The position numbers were made by a program, and so were the translations under genes. The notes beneath the pieces were generated by a model. It had not been told where the DNA came from, ran no database searches, and saw nothing but the letters and a program-made list of their open reading frames with translations. Shown piece by piece: positions 35,366 through 44,447 of a stretch of 64,000 bases of DNA. Positions within the stretch are counted from its first letter, which is position 1; each line of letters opens with the position of its first letter. The stretch comes from Dyadobacter flavalbus (GTDB lineage Bacteria > Bacteroidota > Bacteroidia > Cytophagales > Spirosomataceae), in the NCBI RefSeq assembly GCF_006149045.1, contig NZ_VBSN01000049.1, positions 1 to 64,000 of the forward strand, read 5' to 3'.

Positions 35366-37561
35366 ATGACTATTTCGATATGGAGATACAGCCATCTGGC
35401 ATTGGCTGTATCTTCTTTTCTTTTGCTGACACTCGCATCCGTAACCGGCATTGTGCTGTCCTTTCAGCCGATTTCCGAAAAAATCCAGCCTTACCGGTCT
35501 GATCGTTTCAATGAAATAAACCTTGCACAATCGCTCCCTTTGCTTCGGAAACAATATCCGGGTATCAGCGAACTTACCGTGGATGCCAATCAGTTTGTAC
35601 AGATTAAAGGAAGCGATGCAGACGGTAAAAACCTGCTGGCCCTTGTGGATCCGGAAACGGGCAGAATCCTTGGAACACCGCAGCCAAAATCCGGATTTTT
35701 TGAATGGGTAACGGCATTGCACCGCTCGCTTTTCCTGCATGAAACCGGCCGGTTTTTTATCGGTATCACGGCATTTCTGTTGTTGATGATTGCTGTTTCG
35801 GGAACCATCCTGATCATTCAGCGGCAACGCGGACTGAAGCGCTTCTTTACACGCATTGTACGCAACAATTTTGCGCAGTATTATCATGTGGTGCTCGGCC
35901 GGCTTTCACTCATTCCGATCATTATCATTGCACTCACGGGCACTTACCTCTCTCTCGCCCGTTTCGGGCTGATCAGCACACCGGAATTTTCAAACGAAAT
36001 CGATTTTAATGAAATCAAGTCCGAACCCGTAAAAAGCCCGGATCAGTTTGATGTTTTCAGGCGTGTCAGCCTTTCCGAAGTCCAATCTGTAGAGTTTCCG
36101 TTTTCTGAAGATCCGGAAGATTATTATACTTTGAAACTCAGCGACCGGGAAATTACGGTTAATCAGATCACGGGTGAAATCCTGGGCGAAGTGAAATATC
36201 CGGCTGCGGTGCTGCTCACCAATCTGAGCCTCGACCTGCACACAGGCCGGACCAATGCAGCCTGGGCGGTTGTGCTGGCCGTTGCTTCGGCAAATATTCT
36301 TTTCTTCATTTATTCCGGCTTTACGATTACGTTGAAGCGGCGTGCAAACCGCGTAAAAAACAAATACACAGCGGATGAAAGTGAATTTATAATACTCGTC
36401 GGCTCTGAAAACGGCAGTACGTTCCGCTTCGCCAGTGCCATTCACGAGCAGCTGGTCAGCTCGGGAAAAGCTGCTTATGTAACCGAAATGGACAATTATA
36501 CCGCTTTTCCGAAAGCAACGCATATGATTGTAATGACGGCGACCTACGGCCTGGGCAATGCGCCGACAAATGCTTCCAGGTTTGAAACACTGCTTGAAAG
36601 AAATCCGCAGCCGCAGCCAGTCCGTTTTTCCGTGGTAGGATTCGGATCGCACAGTTATCCGGATTTTTGCAAATACGCTTTTGAAGTGGACAATCTGTTT
36701 GCCAAACAGCAGTGGGCCGTTCCTATGCTGGAAATTCATACTGTAAATGATAAATCGCCCGACGAATTCAGTCACTGGGCAGCGAACTGGTCGCAGCATG
36801 CAGATGTTCCGCTGATTGTTTCAGCGGGATTGGTGACGCCCAGGCTGCATCGGCCGCATGCGTTGACGGTTATCAGTAAAACCACTGTTTCCAATGCAGA
36901 AGAAGCGTTTTTAATCCGGATGCGGCCTGAAAAGCAACTTGATTTTACCTCCGGCGACTTGCTCGCCATTTATCCTGCGGACGATCACCGCGAACGCCTT
37001 TATTCGGTCGGCAAAGTTGGAAATGATGTGCAGCTCAGCGTAAAACTGCACGTGAACGGACTGGGCTCGGAGTATCTTTACGGTTTGCAGCTTGGCGAAA
37101 CGATTGATGCGCGTATCGACAGCAATGCACATTTCCATTTTCCCGAAAACGCAGGCACTGTTGTCATGATTTCGAACGGAACGGGCATTGCGCCGTTTCT
37201 GGGGATGATTGATCAGCAGCCTGTATATACGGATTGTCACCTTTACTGCGGCTTCCGGAATGAGGCTTCTTTTGCTTTATATAAAAATGCACTGGACCGG
37301 AATCTGGCTGACAAAAAGTTGAGCAGCCTGCATGTGGCCTTTTCACGCGAAGGCGAAAAGCAGTATGTAAGGGATTTACTGGCCAGAGACGAAGCCTTTC
37401 TTATGGATGTTTTATCAAGAGAAGGTGTCATAATGCTCTGCGGATCGCTTTCCATGCAGAATAATGTAGTCGCGTTGCTGGAAGAAATCTGTCAGAAACA
37501 TCTTGAAAAAAGCGTCAGTTATTTCCAGTCCCGGAGTCAGGTCTTGATGGACTGTTATTAA
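35366..37561 (+). CDS. PepSY-domain transmembrane flavodoxin/ferredoxin-reductase-like protein
   Basis: A 731-residue fusion. The N-terminal half is a PepSY_TM module with about four transmembrane helices (LALAVSSFLLLTLASVTGIV, FFIGITAFLLLMIAVSGTIL, LSLIPIIIIALTGTYLSLA, AWAVVLAVASANILFFIYSG) and periplasmic PepSY segments. From about residue 340 comes a flavodoxin domain (ILVGSENGSTFRFASAI, MTATYGLGNAPTNASRF), then an FAD-binding reductase domain and an NAD(P)-binding domain (VMISNGTGIAPFLGMI near 600, VIMLCGSLSMQNNV). It resembles sulfite-reductase flavoprotein alpha subunits joined to a membrane electron conduit. It should move NAD(P)H electrons to the periplasm, plausibly for iron reduction, given its neighbours. 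Confidence 0.9.
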   Translation: MTISIWRYSHLALAVSSFLLLTLASVTGIVLSFQPISEKIQPYRSDRFNEINLAQSLPLLRKQYPGISELTVDANQFVQIKGSDADGKNLLALVDPETGRILGTPQPKSGFFEWVTALHRSLFLHETGRFFIGITAFLLLMIAVSGTILIIQRQRGLKRFFTRIVRNNFAQYYHVVLGRLSLIPIIIIALTGTYLSLARFGLISTPEFSNEIDFNEIKSEPVKSPDQFDVFRRVSLSEVQSVEFPFSEDPEDYYTLKLSDREITVNQITGEILGEVKYPAAVLLTNLSLDLHTGRTNAAWAVVLAVASANILFFIYSGFTITLKRRANRVKNKYTADESEFIILVGSENGSTFRFASAIHEQLVSSGKAAYVTEMDNYTAFPKATHMIVMTATYGLGNAPTNASRFETLLERNPQPQPVRFSVVGFGSHSYPDFCKYAFEVDNLFAKQQWAVPMLEIHTVNDKSPDEFSHWAANWSQHADVPLIVSAGLVTPRLHRPHALTVISKTTVSNAEEAFLIRMRPEKQLDFTSGDLLAIYPADDHRERLYSVGKVGNDVQLSVKLHVNGLGSEYLYGLQLGETIDARIDSNAHFHFPENAGTVVMISNGTGIAPFLGMIDQQPVYTDCHLYCGFRNEASFALYKNALDRNLADKKLSSLHVAFSREGEKQYVRDLLARDEAFLMDVLSREGVIMLCGSLSMQNNVVALLEEICQKHLEKSVSYFQSRSQVLMDCY

Positions 37562-37569
37562 ATTGAAAG

Positions 37570-38580
37570 TTACTCTTTTGTTTCCGGCTGTTCAGAGTAT
37601 CTGTATTCGGATATATCGAAGTTTGCGGAAGTAAATACCTTTTCGTCGTCGGTGATCATGACGCAGCTGTAATCCGGAAAACGGTTGATCAGCGCCAAAC
37701 CGGCTTTTTTGCCCAAAACCATTAAAGATGTGCTGAACCCGTTCGCTTTTTCCGCACCGGGACCAAAAACAGTCACACTCATCAGTCCGGTGGCCGGATA
37801 GCCGGTGGCCGGATTGATGATATGCGAATAACGCCTGCCGTTAAGAATGACAAATTTTTCGTAACTGCCCGAAGTCACAACAGCGCCCTGCCGGAGCGGC
37901 ACAACCGCAAAAAGTTCACCTGAATGCTGCGGATCGTTGATACCGATCATCCAGTCGCTGCCGTCCGGCTGCTTTCCCCACGCACTCATATCGCCGGAAG
38001 CATTCACAATACCCGCTTTAATGCCTTTTTTCAGCATCATATCCCGGCACCGATCGGTTGCATAACCTTCTCCCAACGCGCCGAAGCCGATTTTCATGCC
38101 TTTCCGTTTCAGGAAAATGGTGGAACGTGCTTTGTCCAGAATGACATTTTTATAACCCACTTTTTCAACAGATTTTTTTACGGCTTCCGGCGACGGCAAA
38201 GCAGTCATGGAACCGTCAAATTTCCAGATACGCTCCATTGCGGCAAAGCTGATGTCAAAGGCTCCGTTTGTCAGCTCCGAAAGTTCCAGCGCCCTTTCGG
38301 TCAGCTCAAAAACCTCTTTATCCACTTTTACAGGCCGGATGCCGGCATTTGCATTCACCTGTGAAACCTGTGATGAAGGCTTCCAGTCGGAAATGAGGTT
38401 TTCAATGCGTGTAATTTCGGCGATGACGGTATCAATGTTCATTTCAGCAGAAGCCGAATCAGGGGCCACAATCGTGATGTCAAACCGTCCGCCCATGAGC
38501 ATGGTCGTTCTTTTCCGCAGCACCTGCGCCGTTGCAATGCATGTAAGGAAGACAAGAAAAAGCGTCAGAATGGTTTTCAT
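37570..38580 (-). CDS. apbE: FAD:protein FMN transferase
   Basis: A 336-residue ApbE with an export signal (LTLFLVFLTCIATAQ). Family landmarks are TTMLMGGRFDITIVA, the substrate region GFGALGEGYATDRCRDMM, VNASGDMSAWGKQPDG and the metal/flavin site YSHIINPATGYPATG. ApbE attaches FMN from FAD to a Ser/Thr of exported proteins. It is convergent with the PepSY reductase, 8 bp away, and sits behind the siderophore receptor on the minus strand, although a terminator separates them. The DUF2271 protein on the opposite strand is the most obvious local substrate. Confidence 0.93.
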   Translation of the reverse strand: MKTILTLFLVFLTCIATAQVLRKRTTMLMGGRFDITIVAPDSASAEMNIDTVIAEITRIENLISDWKPSSQVSQVNANAGIRPVKVDKEVFELTERALELSELTNGAFDISFAAMERIWKFDGSMTALPSPEAVKKSVEKVGYKNVILDKARSTIFLKRKGMKIGFGALGEGYATDRCRDMMLKKGIKAGIVNASGDMSAWGKQPDGSDWMIGINDPQHSGELFAVVPLRQGAVVTSGSYEKFVILNGRRYSHIINPATGYPATGLMSVTVFGPGAEKANGFSTSLMVLGKKAGLALINRFPDYSCVMITDDEKVFTSANFDISEYRYSEQPETKE

Positions 38581-38610
38581 GGATCAGACTGTATGCTGTA
38601 AAAACGAAAA

Positions 38611-38639
38611 AGCCGGAAAGGATTGTTTCCTTTCCGGCT
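38611..38639 (-). terminator. Terminator between the siderophore receptor and apbE
   Basis: A 12-bp stem AGCCGGAAAGGA/TCCTTTCCGGCT with a 5-nt loop is followed on the minus strand by TTTTTCGTTTTT. It lies between the receptor stop (38657) and the apbE start (38580), so apbE probably has its own promoter or depends on read-through. Confidence 0.8.
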
Positions 38640-38656
38640 GTAAAGAACAGAAAATA

Positions 38657-41122
38657 TCAGAACCGGTAGGAAACCGTTGCCGCAAACATGCGCGGCGGAA
38701 TCGGGTTGATGCTGTAACGGTCGTGAACAATATAGTTCATGGTATTGAAAATATTGGAAACTTTCACGAGCAGCGACACACCACGCAGGCTGTAACCGGC
38801 CGACAGGTCCACAGTTGAAAAACCGGTCAGCGGCAATTGTGCATTGTACGAAGTCAGGTTCGGTGTCGTATTGTTCAGGCCGCCTTCCAGTCCGACCACG
38901 TTGTTGTTGCCGCCCATTCTTTTTCCCGTATAGAATGCCGAAGCCCCGAGTTTAAGACCTTTTACGCTGCCTTTGTCAAAAGTATAGAACACCGATCCGT
39001 TGGCCGTATGCGCAGGATTATTGATCAGACGTTCGCCTTCCACCTGTGAACCAACGATGCCCGTAGTGTTGGTGTAACGCATATAGTTATATCCGTAGCC
39101 GGCCAGAAAGTAGAAATTTCTCGAAAGTGTACCGTTGAAATCCACTTCAAACCCATCGCTTGTAGTTTCGCCGTTCAGCTCTTTGATGTTGCTGTTTGTA
39201 TTCGGATTGCCGTTCTGATCGACCAGTGCCATTTGCGCAAAGTTGCTGTTCTGGATGCGGTAAACGCTTACATTGGCTGTAACGCGTCCGTTCAGGAACT
39301 CGTTTTTCATACCGAGTTCGTACTGGTTAATGATCGAAGGTTTCAGATTGTCCCCGTAAATGTCCGTTCCGGAATTGATCGTGAAATTGTTGGTATAACT
39401 GGCATAAACCGAACTGGTTTGTACCGGCTGATAAATCAGGGCAACTTTGGGTGAAAATGCATGATCCGATTTGTCCGGCGCCGTTCCTCTTCTTTCCTGT
39501 TGTTTTTCCTGATTGAAAATGGTTGTCTGGAAAGCTTTCTGATGCGACCAGCGAACGCCGGCCAGTACTTTGAACTTGCTTGTTACGCTGATCAGGTCCT
39601 GTACATAAATGCCCAGACGGTTTTGCGGCGTAGTTGTTCTTGCTGTATCGGCAACCGAAGGTATGTCTGTGCGGAGGTAATAGCTGGCCGGCTCATAAAT
39701 GTTGATCTTGTCGTAGGCCGTTCCCACAACGCCGTTTGCAGAAGTATACCGGAAGGAATTGTTCTCGCTCACAATCCGCGTAAAATCCGCTCCGAAAAGC
39801 AGCTGATGCTGGATGCCGGCCGTTTTGAAGTTGCCGTTCAGGTTGATTTGCCCGGTATAATCGTTTTCACCGGACCTTACCGCGCTCAGATTACGGTTCC
39901 AGTCGCCGTTTGCAGCAATGGTCGTCGGAACGCCTACACCAAAGCCGTTCACCCGCGTATGCTGGGCCGAACCGATGGCTGTCAGTTTCCAGCTGTCGTT
40001 GAAACGGTGATTAATTGTCACAAAGGCGGATTTCTGATTGGTGTTGTTGAATGCCCACGCGGGATAAATAAAACGGTTGCGCGGTGCATCCGGCACTTCG
40101 GTAACGGTAATGCGATTGTTGGGAATGCCTACGCCGGCGTCCGGTACAAGGTTGGATTTAAGATAATCGACCTGTAAAAGAACGTCCGTTTTGTCGCTGA
40201 TTTTGTAAAGCAATGACGGGTTGATGTACGTGCGGTTGGTATTGACGACATCGCGGTAACTTTTGGCATCCTCGTGCGTACCGATTACTCTGAAAGCCAG
40301 CTTTTTGGAAATCGGGCCGTAAACGTCCACAGTCGGTTTGTACTGACCATAGCTACCAAACAGCATGGAAACCTGACCGCCCCAGTCGAAAACGGGTTTT
40401 TTGGTTACCATATTGATGATTACACCGCCGGAAACGTTGCCGTATAACAAAGCAGAGCTTCCTTTCAGCACTTCAATGGATTCCAGCGTGCTGGCATCCG
40501 GAAATCCCTGCGTATTGGAAATTACACCATTCTTGAAAATACTTCCGCCCGAGCCTGCGATTCCGATGCTGTAACCGCGTGCGGAGAACGTTTCTGCCAC
40601 GCCGCCGCGGCTTTGTGTCAGCGAAACACCGCTTACGTTTTTTACCACATCGCCCAGACGGACGGCCTGCTGATCGGCAATGACCCTGCTCTGGATCACG
40701 CCTACACTTTGCGGCAGATCCAGCGGCCGGATGTCGGCTTTTCCAAGGGAAACGGGCTTGTTGCTGCTTGCGCCGCCTGTAACAATTACTTCATTGAGCT
40801 GCGATGAACTTTCCGTCAGTGTAAAATCCCGCTGAATGCGCTCGCGGGCCGACACATTTACCTGTTGTTCCTGCGTTTGCAGCCCAACAAATGACACCTT
40901 CAAGGTGTAGCTTCCCGGCTTGATATCCGTTAACAGAAAATTTCCATCTTCGTCTGTCGTAGTGCCTTTGTTGGAGTGCGTAATGCCGACGCTGACGTAC
41001 GCTGCCGGCTTGCCGTCACTGGTTTTCACACGGCCTTTGATGGTACCATTCTGGGTTTGTGCAAAAGCTGCCTGCATAAAAAGGCAGCAGAGGATGAGAA
41101 GAGCAGTATAAAAACGATGCAT
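38657..41122 (-). CDS. TonB-dependent siderophore-type receptor
   Basis: An 821-residue outer-membrane receptor. It has a signal peptide (FYTALLILCCLFMQAAFAQ), a CarboxypepD_reg-like domain (GTIKGRVKTSDGKPAAYVSV, about 25-105), a TonB-box-like LNEVIVTGG, and a plug typical of the FhuA/FcuA siderophore group (RPLDLPQSVGVIQSRVIADQ, VKNVSGVSLTQSRGG, SIEVLKGSSALLYGNVSGG). The barrel ends ATVSYRF. SLPQSV-type plugs are characteristic of TonB siderophore receptors. A Fur-like dyad sits just before the start codon, and a ferric-reductase-type locus lies next to it, so ferric-siderophore uptake is likely. The ligand cannot be named. Confidence 0.92.
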   Translation of the reverse strand: MHRFYTALLILCCLFMQAAFAQTQNGTIKGRVKTSDGKPAAYVSVGITHSNKGTTTDEDGNFLLTDIKPGSYTLKVSFVGLQTQEQQVNVSARERIQRDFTLTESSSQLNEVIVTGGASSNKPVSLGKADIRPLDLPQSVGVIQSRVIADQQAVRLGDVVKNVSGVSLTQSRGGVAETFSARGYSIGIAGSGGSIFKNGVISNTQGFPDASTLESIEVLKGSSALLYGNVSGGVIINMVTKKPVFDWGGQVSMLFGSYGQYKPTVDVYGPISKKLAFRVIGTHEDAKSYRDVVNTNRTYINPSLLYKISDKTDVLLQVDYLKSNLVPDAGVGIPNNRITVTEVPDAPRNRFIYPAWAFNNTNQKSAFVTINHRFNDSWKLTAIGSAQHTRVNGFGVGVPTTIAANGDWNRNLSAVRSGENDYTGQINLNGNFKTAGIQHQLLFGADFTRIVSENNSFRYTSANGVVGTAYDKINIYEPASYYLRTDIPSVADTARTTTPQNRLGIYVQDLISVTSKFKVLAGVRWSHQKAFQTTIFNQEKQQERRGTAPDKSDHAFSPKVALIYQPVQTSSVYASYTNNFTINSGTDIYGDNLKPSIINQYELGMKNEFLNGRVTANVSVYRIQNSNFAQMALVDQNGNPNTNSNIKELNGETTSDGFEVDFNGTLSRNFYFLAGYGYNYMRYTNTTGIVGSQVEGERLINNPAHTANGSVFYTFDKGSVKGLKLGASAFYTGKRMGGNNNVVGLEGGLNNTTPNLTSYNAQLPLTGFSTVDLSAGYSLRGVSLLVKVSNIFNTMNYIVHDRYSINPIPPRMFAATVSYRF

Positions 41123-41126
41123 ATAA

Positions 41127-41147
41127 TTTATTTAGATTAATTCTAAT
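41127..41147 (-). promoter_or_regulatory. Fur-like operator upstream of the siderophore receptor
   Basis: TTATTTAGATTAATTCTAATC contains TTAGATT-A-ATTCTAA, a 7-1-7 inverted repeat with outer arms TTAGA/TCTAA. It lies only 5-25 bp upstream of the receptor start, where a repressor would block initiation. A similar sequence precedes the ankyrin operon. Confidence 0.5.
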
Positions 41148-41437
41148 CGGGGCAAAGATAGCAAGGAATACAAAAAATAAAATTTCTATTAAGAATTAAT
41201 TTAAATAGCAACAACACTTAGCCGGATGTCACAAAAGACCTTTTGCCGGAAGTTTCTATTACAATCCAGTTGTACTTATTCTGGAATTCAGCGTGTTGTA
41301 TGATCATGCGGCTGTTTTGTGCGGGAACCGGCATGAGTCGGTAAAGAACCGCCGTTTTAAGGATCAGAAAAGTATGTTTAATATTACGACCGGAATCAGC
41401 AGCCGTTTTGTATAGCATTTATTTATCATTTCCGATC

Positions 41438-42319
41438 ATGCATTCTGAAATACCGAAATTTGATATATGTTCGCTTTCGGAGTACGGCCGGGATGATATT
41501 CTGATCAGCCGGTTTTCTCCGTATCTGAAACAGCATCTGAACCTCGCGGCACCGCACCGGCACAGTTTCTATCATATGGTATTTTTTACCGAAGGAGCCG
41601 GCAGGCATACGATCGACTTCAACCGGTTTTTTGTGAAGCCTTTCCAGAGTTACTTTATGATTCCCGGGCAAGTGCATTCCTGGAATTTTGAAGGAAAAGT
41701 AGACGGTTTTGTTGTCAATTTTTCAGCCGAATTCTTTAAGTCATTTTTGCTGAGGTCTGATTACATCGATTCGTTTTCATTTTTTACCGGCCGCCCTCAA
41801 AGCAGTGTAATTGACTGTTCCGATAAAAAGGACATCATCATTTCTCTTTTTGAAAACCTGCTGACGCACGCACAATCCGGTTCTGTTCTGGACAAGGACA
41901 TGATCCGGCTTTTACTGTTGCAGATTTTCATCCATACCGAACAAGGCAATTACGACAGACAGGAAGCCGGCACTTTGTTCCATAAAAATCCAGTCATCAG
42001 GAATTTTCAGGCGCTTATTGAGCGTCATTATCTTAAACTGAGATTGCCGGGCGAGTACGCGGAACTGCTCAACATCACACCCAATCATCTGAACGCGCTT
42101 TGTAATGAACATCTTGGCATGCAGGCCGGAAAACTGATCCGGGAAAGGGTGCTGCTGGAATCAAAAAGGCTTCTGGTGAACATGGATCTCAGCGTGTCGG
42201 AAATTGCATACAAGCTGAACTTCAGTGATAATTCCTATTTTACAAAATTCTTCAAAAAGGAAGTCGGCATGACGCCGGAAGTTTTCAGGCAAAGCCTTCG
42301 CAGTGAAAGTCCGTTATAG
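41438..42319 (+). CDS. AraC family transcriptional regulator
   Basis: A 293-residue AraC-type regulator divergent from the siderophore receptor. The N-terminal cupin-like domain has HRHSFYHMVFFTEGAGRHTI and YFMIPGQVHSWNF. The C-terminal DNA-binding domain has ITPNHLNALCNEHLGMQAGK and the second helix-turn-helix LSVSEIAYKLNFSDNSYFTK, then FFKKEVGMTPEVFRQ. The start at 41438 (MHSEIPKFD) is preferred over the frame start at 41408. Divergent AraC regulators often control siderophore receptors and sense the ligand (for example PchR-like), so this may regulate the receptor, but the inducer is unknown. Confidence 0.9.
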   Translation: MHSEIPKFDICSLSEYGRDDILISRFSPYLKQHLNLAAPHRHSFYHMVFFTEGAGRHTIDFNRFFVKPFQSYFMIPGQVHSWNFEGKVDGFVVNFSAEFFKSFLLRSDYIDSFSFFTGRPQSSVIDCSDKKDIIISLFENLLTHAQSGSVLDKDMIRLLLLQIFIHTEQGNYDRQEAGTLFHKNPVIRNFQALIERHYLKLRLPGEYAELLNITPNHLNALCNEHLGMQAGKLIRERVLLESKRLLVNMDLSVSEIAYKLNFSDNSYFTKFFKKEVGMTPEVFRQSLRSESPL

Positions 42320-42334
42320 GCAGTTCCGGCTGAA

Positions 42335-42382
42335 ATCAATGCGTGCATGAAAACCGGGATCAATGCGTGCATAAAAACCGGG
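42335..42382. repeat. 24-bp tandem duplication
   Basis: Two adjacent 24-bp copies of ATCAATGCGTGCATGAAAAC plus CGGG differ at one base. They lie in the spacer between the AraC and DUF983 genes, and no coding frame uses them. Confidence 0.85.
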
Positions 42383-42495
42383 ATCGTTGATTAATACCAT
42401 AAAAGGCATTATTGGTATCGTGATCCATCCTGCGGTTTATTGCAATTTTGTACATCATTAACAGTCCTTAAACGGGTGAGAAATCACTTTTTGAT

Positions 42496-42873
42496 ATGTC
42501 GGCTCCCAATCGGTTATATACAGTTCTTTTCAACAAATGTCCGCGCTGCGGCGCAGGAGATTTCTTTATTACCAAAAGTGCATACAATTTGAAAAATTTT
42601 GACAAGATGAACAGGCAATGTACGCATTGCGGGGAAAATCTTGTTCCGGAACCCGGTTTTTATCAGGGTGCGTTATACATGAGCTATGCTTTTTATGTGA
42701 TCTTTATGCTCATTTATTTTTTGGTGTTCGTTCATTTCTTTGAAGCCTATCTGGATTACTTTCTGATCAGTATTATTCCGGTTCTGATTATTCTGACGCC
42801 TTACTTTTACAGACTGGCAAGACGTTCATGGCTGGCTTTGTTTATTGCACCTGAGGCGCGCACGGAACGGTGA
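42496..42873 (+). CDS. DUF983 membrane protein with zinc-ribbon-like N-terminus
   Basis: A 125-residue protein. Two CxxC-type pairs (CPRCGAGDFF near 15-18 and CTHCGENLVPEPGFYQG near 42-45) suggest a metal-binding knuckle, and FYQGALYMSYAFYVI is the DUF983 signature. Two transmembrane helices follow (FYVIFMLIYFLVFVHFF and YFLISIIPVLIILTPYFY). The family is widespread in Bacteroidota and Alphaproteobacteria and has no proven function. It is a single gene with a strong terminator behind it. Confidence 0.88.
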   Translation: MSAPNRLYTVLFNKCPRCGAGDFFITKSAYNLKNFDKMNRQCTHCGENLVPEPGFYQGALYMSYAFYVIFMLIYFLVFVHFFEAYLDYFLISIIPVLIILTPYFYRLARRSWLALFIAPEARTER

Positions 42874-42960
42874 GGATTGTGAGATGCTCCGTGTGAGAAG
42901 TAAAATGTGCGATGTTACAGGTTAACTTGCTGGTATATACGTAATATCAAGAAATTAATA

Positions 42961-43004
42961 AAAAAAGCTGCCATGTCACCTTTTATTGACATGGCAGCTT
43001 TTTT
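42961..43004. terminator. Strong bidirectional terminator
   Basis: An 18-bp perfect stem (AAAAAAGCTGCCATGTCA with TGACATGGCAGCTTTTTT) with an 8-nt loop separates the convergent DUF983 and Tat-SDR genes. The A/T ends provide U tracts on both strands. Confidence 0.9.
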
Positions 43005-43015
43005 TATGATTGGGA

Positions 43016-44023
43016 TCAAGGCTGGCCGCTTCCGCCCGCAGCGCCGTATATCTGGCCTGTGGAAAAGCTGGCGTCATTGGCTGCAAGCTGGACAAAAATA
43101 GAACCCAGCTCTGCCGGCTGCCCTGCCCTGCCGATCGGCGTATCGCCACCGAAATTTTTAAGTTTTTCCATGGTCTGTCCGCCACTGACCTGCAATGGCG
43201 TCCAGATCGGGCCGGGTGAAACACCGTTTACCCGGATGCCTTTTGGCCCCAGCTGCTTGGCAAGTGACTTGACATAACTTACCGTTGCAGCCTTTGTTTG
43301 TGCGTAATCATACAGATTTTCAGAAGGATCATAAGCCTGTACCGACGTTGTTCCGATAATGGATGAACCCGGCTGCAGATGCGGCAACGCTGCCTTGATA
43401 ATCCAGAAAGGAGCATAGATATTGGTCTTCATGGTCCAGTCAAACTGCTCGGTGGAAATATCCAGAATAGACGGATGCGATTGTTGTCTTGCCGCGTTGC
43501 TTACCAGAATATCCAGTCCGCCCAAACCTTTTACCGCATCTGCAACCAGTTTCTGACAAAATGCTTCGTCACGCAAGTCACCGGGAATGGCAATGGCTTT
43601 GCGGCCTTCCGCCTTGATCAGCGCAATGACTTCACGTGCATCCGGCTCTTCATCCGGCAGATAATTGATGGCTACATCTGCGCCTTCGCGGGCGTAAGCA
43701 ATGGCGGCTGCACGGCCGATACCCGAGTCGCCTCCGGTGATCAATGCTTTGCGGCCTGTCAAACGGCCTGAACCTTTATAACTTTTTTCACCATGATCAG
43801 GAACCGGATCCATTTTGCTGCCCAATCCGGGCCATGGCTGCGTTTGTTCCTTGTATGGAGGCTTGGGATATTTGCTGACCGGATCTACCAGTTTTACAGG
43901 ATCAGAAACCGTGTTGTTTGTCGCTGCCTGTACGGATATAACCGGTGCAACGGCTGCCACGGCGAAACCTGCTCCGATCTGATCCAGTACTTTACGTCTG
44001 CTGATGATATTTTCTTCACTCAT
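43016..44023 (-). CDS. SDR family oxidoreductase with a Tat-like signal
   Basis: A 335-residue short-chain dehydrogenase of the YdaD/YhdF-like general-stress type. A long N-terminus carries a twin-arginine-like motif (SRRKVLDQIGAGFAVAAVAP) followed by a linker with PPYKEQTQPWPGLGSKMDP, the typical YhdF-group lead-in. The Rossmann core shows ITGGDSGIGRAAAIAYAREG, then SNAARQQ (in place of NNAG) and the catalytic Y-x-x-x-K in YDYAQTKAAT. The C-terminus ends in GQP. If the Tat signal works, the enzyme folds with its cofactor in the cytoplasm before export. It stands alone. Confidence 0.88.
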   Translation of the reverse strand: MSEENIISRRKVLDQIGAGFAVAAVAPVISVQAATNNTVSDPVKLVDPVSKYPKPPYKEQTQPWPGLGSKMDPVPDHGEKSYKGSGRLTGRKALITGGDSGIGRAAAIAYAREGADVAINYLPDEEPDAREVIALIKAEGRKAIAIPGDLRDEAFCQKLVADAVKGLGGLDILVSNAARQQSHPSILDISTEQFDWTMKTNIYAPFWIIKAALPHLQPGSSIIGTTSVQAYDPSENLYDYAQTKAATVSYVKSLAKQLGPKGIRVNGVSPGPIWTPLQVSGGQTMEKLKNFGGDTPIGRAGQPAELGSIFVQLAANDASFSTGQIYGAAGGSGQP

Positions 44024-44447
44024 GATAACTACATTTAATAATTTGCCATGTCTGACTGAAACCTGAAAGCGATAATCGATCTGACTGACTCATTTTTCAG
44101 GATTCAACCGTTGATGGATTTGTTTTACTGAGACAACACATTCAGATATTATGCCATCGGCTGTTTGGACGGAAACAGGGTTTTAATTGTAGAATCTTTT
44201 TCTTGATCCTGCTTATAATTCCCGCATCTGATGAATTCATTGCCAAGCCAACTTTATGCTTAGTGCCTGAATATTAGTATATTATAATTTAATTCTTGAA
44301 TAATTACAATCCTCTTGTTCTGTAAATCATTGCACAGGTTACAAGAATACAGGTACAGCGGTTTTAGATTTCCGGAAGCGGAAAAGAAATGGTTAACGGG
44401 TAAATTCAGACGGCTTCTGCAGCCGCAGCTAATGCGGTTTGACCGAA
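44024..44447. other. Non-coding spacer, nothing recognised
   Basis: This 424-bp AT-rich stretch upstream of the Tat-SDR gene and downstream of the hypothetical gene at 44448 shows no plausible coding frame, RNA motif or strong hairpin. It presumably holds the Tat-SDR promoter. Confidence 0.5.

Noticed and set aside
41218..41418. 66-codon minus-strand frame between the siderophore receptor and AraC genes
   Set aside because: It lies in the divergent promoter region, and the predicted product has no domain or signal.
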